From Nonomuraea candida (GTDB lineage: Bacteria > Actinomycetota > Actinomycetes > Streptosporangiales > Streptosporangiaceae), in NCBI RefSeq assembly GCF_000725485.1, contig NZ_JOAG01000014.1, forward strand, positions 111,915 through 175,914: a stretch of DNA of 64,000 bases. The letters are read 5' to 3'. The notes under the pieces are model-generated. The model saw only the letters and a list, made by a program, of their open reading frames with translations. It did no database searches and was not told where the DNA came from. Shown here in pieces: positions 15,523-24,162 of the stretch. Within the stretch, counting starts at the first letter, position 1. Every line of letters begins with the position of its first letter. The position numbers were made by a program, and so were the translations under genes.

Positions 15523-18500
15523 ATGCTGCGTGGCTCAAGCCGGGTGGTGGCCCTGTCTCTGGCAGCCTCGCTGCTCTCGGTCCCGGGCGCGTACGCGGCC
15601 GCCGGCCCGCCAGGGAAACCGCCCGCCGGATCGCCCGCCGCGTTCGCCGCGCGGCCGGCCGCCGGCGAGGAGATCACGCTCGTCACCGGCGACCGGGTGC
15701 TGGTGCGGGCCGTGGACGGCGAGCACAAGACGGTGACCGTCACCCCCGCCCCCCGGGCCGACGGCTCGGTGCCGACGTTCCAGGTGCTGGAGTCGGAGCA
15801 CGGCCTGACGGTCATCCCCGACGACGTCGCCGCCCTGGTCCCCTCGCGGCTCGACACCGCGCTGTTCGACGTGACGGCGCTGGCCGGGCAGGACCACGGC
15901 GACGCCATCCCGCTGATCCTCACCTACGCCCCCGGCGTCGCGAAGGCCGCCCTACCGGCCGCGAAGCAGGTGCGCGCGCTGGAGAGCATCGGCGGCGCGG
16001 GCGTGACGGTGGCCGAGGCGGACGCGCCCGCGTTCGGGGCGGAGCTGGCCAGGCTGGCCGCCACGGCCCCCGGCGCCCGCGCGGCCGGGCCGCTGGCGGG
16101 CGTGACCAAGATCTGGCTGGACCGCGAGGTGCGGCCCGCGCTGGAGGACAGCGTGCCCCAGATCGGCGCGCCCGAGGCGTGGGCCGCCGGGTACGACGGC
16201 ACGGGCACCACCGTGGCCGTGCTCGACACCGGCGTGGACGCCGCCCACCCCGACCTGGCCGGCAGGGTCGCCGCCCAGCGCGACTTCACCGGCGGGAACG
16301 CCACCGGCGACCCGCACGGCCACGGCACCCACGTCGCGGCCACGATCGCCGGCGCGGGAGCGGACGGCGCCGGCAAGGGCGTGGCGCCCGGCGCGAAGCT
16401 GCTGGGCGGCCGGGTGCTGGACGCCGACGGCCACGGGCAGCTCTCCTGGATCATCGACGGCATGGAGTGGGCGGCCGGCGAGCAGCGCGCCGAGGTCGTC
16501 AACTTGAGCCTGGGCAGCCCGGTACCGGGCGGCCCGCTCACCGAGGCGGTCTCCCGCCTCACCGAGCGGTACGGCACGCTGTTCGTGGCCGCCGCCGGCA
16601 ACGACGGCTGCGACTCGTGCGTGGGCGCGCCCGGCGACGCCCCCGAGGCGCTCACCGTCGGCGCGGTGGACGGGCGGGACCGGCTCGCCGACTTCTCCAG
16701 CAGGGGCCCGATCGAGGCGGGCAAGGCGGTCAAGCCCGACGTCACCGCGCCCGGCGTGGACGTCACCGCCGCCAGGGCGGGCGGCGGCCGGGTCACGATG
16801 TCCGGCACCTCCATGGCCACCCCGCACGTCGCGGGCGCGGCGGCGCTGCTGCGCCAGGCCCGGCCCGGCCTCACCGGCGGCGAGCTGAAGTCGCTGCTCA
16901 TGGCCACCGCGAAGCCCGGCGCCGACATCCCCGTGGACGCGCAGGGCGCGGGCCGGATCGACGTGGCCGCCGCGCTCGGCAGCCCGGTCGTCGCCGCGGC
17001 GGGCTCGCTCGACTTCGGCGAGCTCACGGTGGGCGAGGAGAAGACGCTCACGCTCGGCTACCGCAACCTCGGTGACACCCCCGCCGAGCTGGACCTGGCG
17101 AGCGGCCCGGCGTTCACCGTCGAGCCTGCCAGGCTCACCGTGCCCGCCAAGGGCACGGCCCGGGCGACGGTCACGCTCAAGGCGGCCGAGGCCGGCACGC
17201 TGCGTCAGGAGCTCACCGCCGGCGGGCTGCGCACGCTGCTGACGGCGAGCGTGGACGTCGAGCGGGTCGAGCTGCGCGTGCGCGGCATCGCGAGGGACGG
17301 CCGCCCGGGCCGCGGCGGCTTCACCGTGCTCGACCTCGACGCGGGCACCCTGGCAGGCCGGGTGCTTCCCGGCGACCCGGCCCAGCCCTGCACCGACGCC
17401 AGGTACGGCACCGGCACCTGCCTGCTGGTCAGGCCCGGCACCTACTCGGTGCTCGGCCACATCTTCACCATGCCCGCCGGCCAGGACAGCACCGCCCCCG
17501 GCACGCCGCTCAACGAGAGCCTGCTCGGCGACCCGGAGGTGACGATCACCAAGGACACCGAGATCGTGCTGGACGCCCGCAAGGCCGTCGAGGTCGAGGT
17601 GGAGACGCCCGACCACGAGACCAAGCGGAACACCGGGGCCGCCGCCGCCCTCATGTGGTACCGGGCCGGCGAGCGCGGCACGGCGCTGCGCGGCGGCACC
17701 ACGATCACGCCCGGCGGGCAGATCGAGGAGCGGCTGTTCGTCCAGCCCACCAGGAAGGTCACCAAGGGCACGTTCGTGGTCTCCACCCGCTGGCGGCTCA
17801 AGGCCCCGGAGATCGCCTTCTCCGCGCCGGGGCTGCGGCTGACGCCTGAGTACGTCGACCCGGTCCAGTTCAGCGACTTCTCCACCGACTACCCCCGCCT
17901 GGACGGCACCCGGCTGCTCCTGGCCGTGGACGCCGGCCGGGGCAGCGCGGCCGAGATCGCGGCCCGCGACCTGCGCGGCAGGCTCGCCGTCATCCGCCGC
18001 ACCGACGGCGTGCCGGTCGCCACGCAGGCGAACGCCGCCGCGGCGGCCGGCGCGGCGATGGTGGCCGTCTACGGCGACCGGCCCGGCGCCGACGTCACCA
18101 CCGGCGGCGGCGGGGTCAGGCTGGCCGTCCCGACCGTGCGGCTGACCCACGAGGAGGGGCTGGAGCTGACCGGCCGGCTGCGCCGCCTGCCGGTGCCGGT
18201 CGTGGCCAGGGGCATCCCGGCCAGCCCGTACGTCTACGACCTGTACCTGCGCGAGAAGGGCCGGGTGCGCGACTCGCTCAGGTACGTCGTGCGCGCCGCC
18301 CGGCAGGCCAGGATCGAGACCGGCTACCACAGCCAGCTCGCCCGCGACGTGACGGTCAACGAGGCCCGCTACGTCTTCGAGCCCTGGGACACGCTGTCGA
18401 TCTCGACGAACCATCCCCTGGCCCAGACGCCGCGGGTCCGCACCGACTACGTCACCCCCGATCCCGACCTGCGCTGGAGCACCTCGGCGGGCACGCCGGA

Positions 18501-19266
18501 GTGGCCCTACAACACCCAGTGGCCGCACCCCGACACGGCGCGGGTCCTGCTGACGTCGCCGGAGTTCCGGGCGTACGGGGCGGGGGAGCGGGTGAGCCGC
18601 ACCGTGTTCAGGCAGCCACTGCTGCCCGGCGTCAACCCGCGCGACCCGGTGCGCCGGGAGGGCGACACGCTGAGCCTGTCGATGCAGGGCTTCGTGGACG
18701 CCCACGGCAACTTCGGCGAGACCTACACCAGCGACTTCGACGGGGGCATGAAGACCGACTTCCGGCTCTACCAGGGCGACACGCTGCTGTGGCAGACGAA
18801 CTACCTGCCGGCCGGCTCGGGGACGGTGACACCGGACGAGAGCGCGTACCGGATCGAGTACGACCTGCGCAACGAGGCGGGCTGGGCGAAGCTGGCCACC
18901 CGCACGCGCGGCGTGTGGACGTTCACCTCGCGGCGGGCCGCGGAGCCGGCGGTGATCCCGCTGCTGATCGCCTCGTTCGACGCGCCCGTGGACCTGACGA
19001 ACCGGGCCGGGTCGCGCCGGCTCGGCCTGACCCTGCGGCACCAGGAGGGGGCGGAGCAGAGCGCGATCAAGGACGTCTCGCTGGAGGTGTCGTACGACGA
19101 CGGCGCCACCTGGAAGGGCGTCCGCCTGCGGGACAAGGGGAAGCGGGCCTATGAGGCGACGCTCGGCCGCGCGCCGTCGGGGTTCGTCTCGCTCCGGGTG
19201 AACGCCTCCGACGTGCGCGGCAACACGGTGTCGCAGGAGGTGATCCGGGCCTACGCCGTGCGCTGA
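15523..19266 (+). CDS. Large secreted subtilisin-like serine protease (S8) with C-terminal extension
   Basis: The 1247-residue exported protease has a signal peptide of about 27 residues and a propeptide to about 205. The catalytic domain carries Asp235 (AVLDTGVD), His270 (GHGTHVAA), oxyanion Asn360 (AAAGNDG) and Ser430 (SGTSMATPHVAG). After about 500 come beta-sandwich-like regions, including an Ig-like fold (LDFGELTVGEEKTLTLGYRN). A PA-like insert follows near 790-870 (GRLAVIRRTDGVPVATQANAAAAAGAAMVAVY), then a long beta-rich tail without transmembrane anchor or sorting signal. ATG 15523 has CTGGAGG eight bases upstream. The 3' end overlaps the convergent tetR gene by 16 bases. Related very large actinomycete proteases are secreted degradative enzymes; the target is unknown. 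Confidence 0.93.
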   Translation: MLRGSSRVVALSLAASLLSVPGAYAAAGPPGKPPAGSPAAFAARPAAGEEITLVTGDRVLVRAVDGEHKTVTVTPAPRADGSVPTFQVLESEHGLTVIPDDVAALVPSRLDTALFDVTALAGQDHGDAIPLILTYAPGVAKAALPAAKQVRALESIGGAGVTVAEADAPAFGAELARLAATAPGARAAGPLAGVTKIWLDREVRPALEDSVPQIGAPEAWAAGYDGTGTTVAVLDTGVDAAHPDLAGRVAAQRDFTGGNATGDPHGHGTHVAATIAGAGADGAGKGVAPGAKLLGGRVLDADGHGQLSWIIDGMEWAAGEQRAEVVNLSLGSPVPGGPLTEAVSRLTERYGTLFVAAAGNDGCDSCVGAPGDAPEALTVGAVDGRDRLADFSSRGPIEAGKAVKPDVTAPGVDVTAARAGGGRVTMSGTSMATPHVAGAAALLRQARPGLTGGELKSLLMATAKPGADIPVDAQGAGRIDVAAALGSPVVAAAGSLDFGELTVGEEKTLTLGYRNLGDTPAELDLASGPAFTVEPARLTVPAKGTARATVTLKAAEAGTLRQELTAGGLRTLLTASVDVERVELRVRGIARDGRPGRGGFTVLDLDAGTLAGRVLPGDPAQPCTDARYGTGTCLLVRPGTYSVLGHIFTMPAGQDSTAPGTPLNESLLGDPEVTITKDTEIVLDARKAVEVEVETPDHETKRNTGAAAALMWYRAGERGTALRGGTTITPGGQIEERLFVQPTRKVTKGTFVVSTRWRLKAPEIAFSAPGLRLTPEYVDPVQFSDFSTDYPRLDGTRLLLAVDAGRGSAAEIAARDLRGRLAVIRRTDGVPVATQANAAAAAGAAMVAVYGDRPGADVTTGGGGVRLAVPTVRLTHEEGLELTGRLRRLPVPVVARGIPASPYVYDLYLREKGRVRDSLRYVVRAARQARIETGYHSQLARDVTVNEARYVFEPWDTLSISTNHPLAQTPRVRTDYVTPDPDLRWSTSAGTPEWPYNTQWPHPDTARVLLTSPEFRAYGAGERVSRTVFRQPLLPGVNPRDPVRREGDTLSLSMQGFVDAHGNFGETYTSDFDGGMKTDFRLYQGDTLLWQTNYLPAGSGTVTPDESAYRIEYDLRNEAGWAKLATRTRGVWTFTSRRAAEPAVIPLLIASFDAPVDLTNRAGSRRLGLTLRHQEGAEQSAIKDVSLEVSYDDGATWKGVRLRDKGKRAYEATLGRAPSGFVSLRVNASDVRGNTVSQEVIRAYAVR

Positions 19267-19808
19267 ACGCCGTGCATGAGGGTGTCGAGCACCCTCGTGG
19301 CCAGCGCGTCGGGATCGTGACCCGTGACGCTCGCCGGGGGAGTGCCGTGCGCGGCCTCCCCCAGCAGCGCGAGATAGGCCCGCCTGACCCAGACGAGGTC
19401 GGCGCCGGGCCCCAGCAGCCTCCCGAAGACCTCCTCGCACACCTCCATCACCTCGGCCTGCACGGCCCGCGCCTCGGCGCTGAGCGGCACCTGGCGCGCC
19501 AGCGTGAACCGCCAGGCGGGCTTGACCTGCAGGATCGAGGCCGTGGCCTGGTGCAGCGCGACCAGCGGGGGAGCGGTGTGCGGGCGGGCGGCCTTGACCG
19601 CCTCCAGGATCTCCCGCCACGCGGTCACCTCCATCGCCTCGATCAGCGCCTCGCGGCTGGCGAACCTGCGGTGGATGGTGGCCCTGGCCACGCCCGCGGC
19701 CTCGGCGATCTGCTCCATCGTGGCCACCGGGTTGGCGCTCAGCACGTCTTCGGCCGCCGCCATGATCGCCCGCATGCTGCGCTCGGCGTCTGCCCGCAGT
19801 TTTCCCAT
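19251..19808 (-). CDS. TetR-family transcriptional regulator
   Basis: The protein has 185 residues. The N-terminal helix-turn-helix covers about 10-55 (RSMRAIMAAAEDVL, then MEQIAEAAGVARATIHRRFASREALIEAM). The ligand-binding part is less conserved, with a C-terminal ALATRVLDTLMHG helix. Start at ATG 19808 (MGKLRADAER) suits the family; a further in-frame ATG at 19832 is possible. It is divergent from the SDR gene at 19881 with only 72 bases between them, so control of that SDR and of itself is the natural expectation. Its end overlaps the convergent protease gene by 16 bases. Confidence 0.85.
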   Translation of the reverse strand: MGKLRADAERSMRAIMAAAEDVLSANPVATMEQIAEAAGVARATIHRRFASREALIEAMEVTAWREILEAVKAARPHTAPPLVALHQATASILQVKPAWRFTLARQVPLSAEARAVQAEVMEVCEEVFGRLLGPGADLVWVRRAYLALLGEAAHGTPPASVTGHDPDALATRVLDTLMHGVQRTA

Positions 19809-19880
19809 GGAAGGGAACGTTACCGCGTCCAAGTGAGACTAAGTGTCGCAGTTCTAGGAAAATCTGCTACGTTCTTTCTC

Positions 19881-20690
19881 ATGAACCTCAAGGGAACCGC
19901 CCTCGTCACCGGCGCCTCCTCCGGCCTCGGCGCGGAGTTCGCCCGCGCCCTCGCCGCCCGCGGGCACGACCTCGCCCTGGTCGCCAGGTCCGCCCCCGCG
20001 CTCGAATCGCTCGCCGACGAGCTGCGCGAGCGCCACGGCGTGCGCGCGGAGGTGATCGTCCAGGACCTGTCCGCGCCCGACGCGGCCACGCGCGTCGCCG
20101 AGGAGGCCGCCGCCCGCGGCGTGACCGTCGAGCTGCTCGTCAACAACGCCGGCTTCGGCACGGCCGGGGAGTTCGCGCGGATCGACGCCGCGCGCGAGCA
20201 CGACGAGCTCATGGTCAACGTCGTGTCCCTGGTGGGGCTGACGCACGCGTTCCTGCCCGGCATGCTCGCCCGGGGCTCCGGCGGGGTGATCAACGTGGGC
20301 TCGACGGCCGGGTTCAACGTCGCGCCGTACTTCGCGACCTACGCCGCGTCCAAGACGTTCGTGCTCAACTTCAGCCTGGCGCTCTGGAGCGAGCTGCGCG
20401 GCAGCGGCGTCAAGGCCCTGGCCGTCACGCCCGGCCCGGTCGAGACCGCCTTCTTCGACCGCATCGGCACCAGGAAGGCGGCCATCGGCGGCCGGCTCGC
20501 CACGCCCGCATCCGTCGTCACCGCCGCCCTGCGGGCCTTCGACCGCGACCAGGGCTACGTGGTGCCCGGCCGCGGCACCTTCGCGATGGCCCACCTCATG
20601 CCGCGCCGGCCGCGAAAGCTCGTGGCTCTCATGGGCCGGCGCGTCACTCGGCAGGTGGCGGACGAGCTCACACCCAGTGCGGCTCATTGA
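19881..20690 (+). CDS. SDR-family oxidoreductase, probable TetR target
   Basis: The 269-residue cytosolic enzyme carries the cofactor motif TGASSGLGAEF at 9-19, NNAGFGTAG near 90-98, active-site Ser in NVGSTAGF, and YAASK near 155. After the catalytic core come PGPVETAFF and a basic tail (MPRRPRKLVALMGRRVTRQ), as in the DltE/YqjQ-like group of short-chain dehydrogenases. The substrate is unknown. The gene is divergent from tetR (19808), and the shared 72-base region contains an imperfect palindrome around GAGACTAAGTGTC. Its 3' end overlaps the convergent sensor-domain gene by 23 bases. Confidence 0.88.
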   Translation: MNLKGTALVTGASSGLGAEFARALAARGHDLALVARSAPALESLADELRERHGVRAEVIVQDLSAPDAATRVAEEAAARGVTVELLVNNAGFGTAGEFARIDAAREHDELMVNVVSLVGLTHAFLPGMLARGSGGVINVGSTAGFNVAPYFATYAASKTFVLNFSLALWSELRGSGVKALAVTPGPVETAFFDRIGTRKAAIGGRLATPASVVTAALRAFDRDQGYVVPGRGTFAMAHLMPRRPRKLVALMGRRVTRQVADELTPSAAH

Positions 20691-21357
20691 CGGGCGCGCG
20701 CACGGCGGCGGGGGCGCCGGTGAGGGGGTCGGCGAGGGGGTCTGCGGGGGCGCGGGTGAGCAGGGCCTGGGCGAGGCCGGCCTTGATCAGCGCCGCGCCG
20801 CGCACCACCGGCAGCAGCGTCACCGCGAACAGCACCCCGACCACGGTGTTGACGCCCACGAACATCAGCGTTCCGTCGCCCAGCCCGAGCAGCTCGGGCA
20901 GCCCGCCGTCCACGCCCGGGATGGCGGCGACCATCCAGCCGTAGAGGGGGAAGGTCAGGCCGGCGATCGTGCCCGCCCACCACACGGCGGTGACGACGAA
21001 GGCGGCCAGCGAGATCGGGAAGGCGATGATCCCGTAGAGCAGGTCGAGGACGGCCTGCCCGGCGGTGAGCGGGTTCATCATCCGGCGGAACCAGCCCGCG
21101 CCGTACGGGGCGGGCGGGTAGGACGGCCGGGCGACCGGGCGGCGGATCACCTCGGGGATCGCGACCCGCTCGAAGTCGGCCAGGTTCCTGGCCGCGGCGG
21201 CGGTGCCGGCCAGGATCGGCAGCCCGACGAACGCGACCGCGCCGCCGAGCCCGGCCGCCACGCCGGTCACGACGACGGAGAAGTGGGCCACGGCCGTCGG
21301 CAGGCCGAGCAGGGTGTAGCGGGTGTCGGTGGCGAGGCGGTGCCGGAGGGTTGTCAT
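20668..21357 (-). CDS. Membrane protein with putative sensor domain (no kinase attached)
   Basis: The protein has 229 residues with four hydrophobic stretches: about 20-55, a paired region near 100-150, and 160-190. They are joined by a short polar loop with RRPVARPSYPPAPYG. The arrangement is that of the N-terminal putative sensor domain found on actinomycete histidine kinases that pair with NarL/LuxR-type regulators. Here it is free-standing and no kinase or response regulator lies next to it. ATG 21357 is preceded by a 44-bp direct repeat containing palindromes that may be its operator. The gene converges on the SDR gene with a 23-base overlap. Confidence 0.75.
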   Translation of the reverse strand: MTTLRHRLATDTRYTLLGLPTAVAHFSVVVTGVAAGLGGAVAFVGLPILAGTAAAARNLADFERVAIPEVIRRPVARPSYPPAPYGAGWFRRMMNPLTAGQAVLDLLYGIIAFPISLAAFVVTAVWWAGTIAGLTFPLYGWMVAAIPGVDGGLPELLGLGDGTLMFVGVNTVVGVLFAVTLLPVVRGAALIKAGLAQALLTRAPADPLADPLTGAPAAVRAPVNEPHWV

Positions 21358-21410
21358 GGGGACGACGCTACGGGGCCGGGCCGGGCCCGATCGACCCTGC
21401 TCACGGTCCA

Positions 21411-21497
21411 GTCCATGGTAGGGACAGCCCTACCCGAAGCCGCGCCCGGCCCGGTCCATGGTAGGGACAAGTCCTACCCGAAGCCGCGCCCGGCCCG
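21411..21497. repeat. Two 43-44-bp direct repeats, each with an inner palindrome
   Basis: Copies 21411-21453 and 21454-21497 each contain GGTAGGGACA followed by CCTACC, so each can form an inverted repeat. The rest of the unit is CGAAGCCGCGCCCGGCCCG. They lie 54-140 bases upstream of the sensor-domain gene and between it and the ABC ATPase gene end. Confidence 0.85.
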
Positions 21498-21508
21498 GTC
21501 CCGGGGAC

Positions 21509-23113
21509 TCAGGCGGCCCGGCCCGGGATCGCGGCGAGGAGCTCGCGGGTGTAGTCGTCGGAGGGACGGTCGAAGATCTCCTCCGCCGTGCCGCTCTCCA
21601 CGATCCGCCCGGCCCGCATGACGTGCACCGTGTGCGAGATCATCCGCACCACGGCCAGGTCGTGGCTGATGAACAGATAGCTGAGCCCCAGCTCCCGCTG
21701 CAACCGCGCGAGCAGCTCCAGGATCTGCGCCTGCACCAGCACGTCCAGCGCGGAGACGGCCTCGTCGAGCACGACCAGCTCGGGCGAGAGCGCCAGGGCG
21801 CGGGCGATGGCCACCCGCTGGCGCTGGCCGCCGGACAGCTCGTGCGGCAGCCGCCCGGCCATCGACGCCGGCAGCGACACCTTCTCCAGCAGCTCCGCCG
21901 CCGTCCGCCTGCGCTCGGCCGCGCTGCCGACGCCGTGCACGCGCAGCGGCTCGGTGATCGACTTCTCGACCGTGTAGCGGGGGTCGAGCGAGGCGTACGG
22001 GTTCTGGAAGACCGGCTGCACCCGCCGGCGGAAGGCGAACAGCTCCTTCCTGCCCAGCGCGGTCAGGTCCGTCCCGTCGAAGCGGATGGCGCCGGAGGTG
22101 GGCGTGTCCAGCCCGAGCAGCAGGTTCGCGGTGGTCGACTTGCCCGAGCCCGACTCGCCCACGATCGAGACGGTACGGCCGCGCGGGACGGTGAACGACA
22201 CCCCGTCCACCGCCGTGAACTCCTCACGCGTGCCCCTGATCGGGAACACCTTGCGCAGGCCCTCCACCACGACCAGGTCGCCGGGCGCCCGCTCGGGCGG
22301 GCCGGGCGGCTCGCTGACCCGCACCGACGACAGGCTCGGCACCGCGCCGAGCAGCCGCCTGGTGTACTCGTGCCCCGGCTCGGAGAGGATCGCCGCCGCC
22401 GGGCCGGTCTCGACGATCTCCCCCTGGTACATCACGGCCACCACGTCGGCCCGCTCGGCCGCCAGCGCCAGGTCGTGCGTGATGAGGAAGACGGCCGTGC
22501 CCATCTCGGCGGTGAGCTGCCCGAGCTGGTCGAGGATGCGCCGCTGCACGGTCACGTCCAGCGCCGAGGTCGGCTCGTCGGCGATGAGCAGCCGGGGCCG
22601 GCAGGCCAGCCCCATGGCGATCAGCGCGCGCTGCCGCATGCCGCCGGAGAACTCGTGCGGGTACTGCCCGAACCGCCGCTCCGGGTCGGGGATGCCCACC
22701 AGGTCCAGCAGCTCGACCACGCGCGAGCGCGCCGCCTTCCCCGAGGCCAGCCCGTGCACCTGGAGCGCCTCGGCGATCTGGTCGCCGATGCGCATGAGCG
22801 GGTTGAGGTTCGACATCGGGTCCTGCGGCACCAGGCCGATGCCCGCGCCGCGCACCGCGGTCATCTCGCGCGCGCTCAGCCGGGTCAGGTCCCGGCCGTC
22901 GAACACCACCCGCCCGCCGGTGATCCGGCCGTTGCCGGGCAGCAGCCGGTTGACCGCGGCCGCGGTGGTCGACTTGCCGGACCCCGACTCGCCGACCACC
23001 GCCACGGTCTGTCCCGGCAGGATCTCCATCGAGACGTTCCTGACGACGGTGACGTCCTGCCGGCGGGTGCGGAAGGCGACGGAGAGGTCGTGGATCTCCA
23101 GCAGCGGGGTCAT
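21509..23113 (-). CDS. Fused dipeptide/oligopeptide-type ABC transporter ATPase (two ATPase domains)
   Basis: The single 534-residue chain holds both ATP-hydrolysing domains of a DppD/DppF-type importer. In the first half, Walker A is GESGSGKST (about 40), signature SGGMRQR (about 155) and Walker B LLIADEPTSALD. In the second, Walker A is again GESGSGKST (about 320), signature LSGGQRQR and Walker B LVVLDEAVSALD. The membrane-facing permeases and binding protein are encoded upstream in the same operon. The start ATG 23113 overlaps the stop of the serine hydrolase gene (ATGA). As the last gene of a muropeptide-type operon it should energise uptake of cell-wall fragments. The second Walker B has Ala for the usual Pro or Thr after Asp-Glu; catalytic Glu is kept. 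Confidence 0.92.
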   Translation of the reverse strand: MTPLLEIHDLSVAFRTRRQDVTVVRNVSMEILPGQTVAVVGESGSGKSTTAAAVNRLLPGNGRITGGRVVFDGRDLTRLSAREMTAVRGAGIGLVPQDPMSNLNPLMRIGDQIAEALQVHGLASGKAARSRVVELLDLVGIPDPERRFGQYPHEFSGGMRQRALIAMGLACRPRLLIADEPTSALDVTVQRRILDQLGQLTAEMGTAVFLITHDLALAAERADVVAVMYQGEIVETGPAAAILSEPGHEYTRRLLGAVPSLSSVRVSEPPGPPERAPGDLVVVEGLRKVFPIRGTREEFTAVDGVSFTVPRGRTVSIVGESGSGKSTTANLLLGLDTPTSGAIRFDGTDLTALGRKELFAFRRRVQPVFQNPYASLDPRYTVEKSITEPLRVHGVGSAAERRRTAAELLEKVSLPASMAGRLPHELSGGQRQRVAIARALALSPELVVLDEAVSALDVLVQAQILELLARLQRELGLSYLFISHDLAVVRMISHTVHVMRAGRIVESGTAEEIFDRPSDDYTRELLAAIPGRAA

Positions 23114-24162
23114 GCGGTCCTCGATCGGTGTGCGGTTTCCTGCAGCAGGTCGTGCCAGAGCGCGTCGGTGGGCGCCGGGGTGCCCGCCACCAGCAGGCGG
23201 TTGCTGGCCAGGGCGAACGCCGCGTCCCGGCCCGGCACGAAGCCGACCGCGCAGCCCACGTGGCCGGGGTGGCCGAGCACGGTGACCGTCTCGCCGGGCA
23301 GCTCCAGCGCGTACCTGCGAAAGCCCAGCGCCTGCTCGGGGTCGGGGCCCGGGGTGAGGAACTCCCGTACGACCTCCGGGCGCCACAGGTGGTCGTACTC
23401 CTCGTACCTGGACAGGGCCAGGCCGTAGCGCAGCAGGTCGGGCACCGTCGAGAACAGGCCCGCGTGCCCCGCGACGCCGTCCAAGGCGTGGTGGGCGTTG
23501 CCGTCGGCGACCTCCCCGAGCACCGGCTCGGCCCGCCAGCGGGCGAAGTCGGCGCTGCGGTAGGGCACCGGGTACGGGCGTCCGGTGTCGAGCATGGTCA
23601 TCTCGACCCGGTCGTCCAGCGCGCTCATCGCCGCCTCCGACCCGGCGGGGCGGGCGTAGGTGGTGGAGGTGAGGCCCAGCGGGCGGGTGACCAGCTCGGC
23701 CAGCGCCCGGTCCAGGCGCAGCCCGGTCACGGCCGTGACGATCCGGCCGAGCAGGATGAAGCCCAGGTCGGAGTAGTGCCGGGCGCGGCCGGGGCGGTAG
23801 CGGGGCGGCGGGAGCTGCGGCTGGATGTACAGCGGCCACCACTCCCACAGGCCGCCCCGGTGCAGCAGCAGGTCCCTGACGGTGATCGCCTCGTACGACT
23901 TCGGCAGGTACGCGCTCAGCGGCGCGTCCAGGTCCACCAGCCGGTCGGACACCAGGCGGATGAGCATGGTGGTCGTGGCGACGACCTTGGTCACCGAGGC
24001 CAGGTCGTGGAAGGTCTCCACGGTCATCGGCGCCACGCCGATCCGCTCGCCCTCCTCCCAGCGCACGACGCGGTGGCCGGCGCACTCGGTGAACTCCGCC
24101 CACGGCGTGCGCGCCGCCATGACCAGCCCGGCCGGCGCGCTCACCCGCTCGCCGCCCGTCAT
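23110..24162 (-). CDS. Beta-lactamase-fold serine hydrolase in the muropeptide operon
   Basis: The 350-residue protein of the class C beta-lactamase/penicillin-binding-like family has no signal peptide, so it is cytosolic. The Ser-x-x-Lys nucleophile motif is SVTK near residue 55. The second motif is Tyr-Ser-Asp ([12 protein letters not shown]) instead of Tyr-x-Asn, and [12 protein letters not shown] near the C-terminus stands for the third (HxG-like) motif. Known relatives include esterases, D-aminopeptidases and the Bacillus muropeptide amidase AmiE (YbbE), which from memory belongs to this superfamily. Lying between anmK and the ABC ATPase, with 4-bp overlaps on both sides, it is a good candidate for removing the peptide from imported muropeptides. 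This role is inferred. Confidence 0.85.
   Translation of the reverse strand: MTGGERVSAPAGLVMAARTPWAEFTECAGHRVVRWEEGERIGVAPMTVETFHDLASVTKVVATTTMLIRLVSDRLVDLDAPLSAYLPKSYEAITVRDLLLHRGGLWEWWPLYIQPQLPPPRYRPGRARHYSDLGFILLGRIVTAVTGLRLDRALAELVTRPLGLTSTTYARPAGSEAAMSALDDRVEMTMLDTGRPYPVPYRSADFARWRAEPVLGEVADGNAHHALDGVAGHAGLFSTVPDLLRYGLALSRYEEYDHLWRPEVVREFLTPGPDPEQALGFRRYALELPGETVTVLGHPGHVGCAVGFVPGRDAAFALASNRLLVAGTPAPTDALWHDLLQETAHRSRTA

Noticed and set aside
12123..15923. A minus-strand open frame of over 1200 codons opposite the mannosidase
   Set aside because: It mirrors a strongly supported GH38 gene, consists of Arg/Gly/His/Val-rich text with no family motif, and is a high-GC shadow.
21411..21497. 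DosR-type hypoxia box
   Set aside because: The halves (GGTAGGGAC/CCTACC) lack the central pattern of the DosR consensus and no DosR-type gene is near, so only a generic regulatory repeat is claimed.
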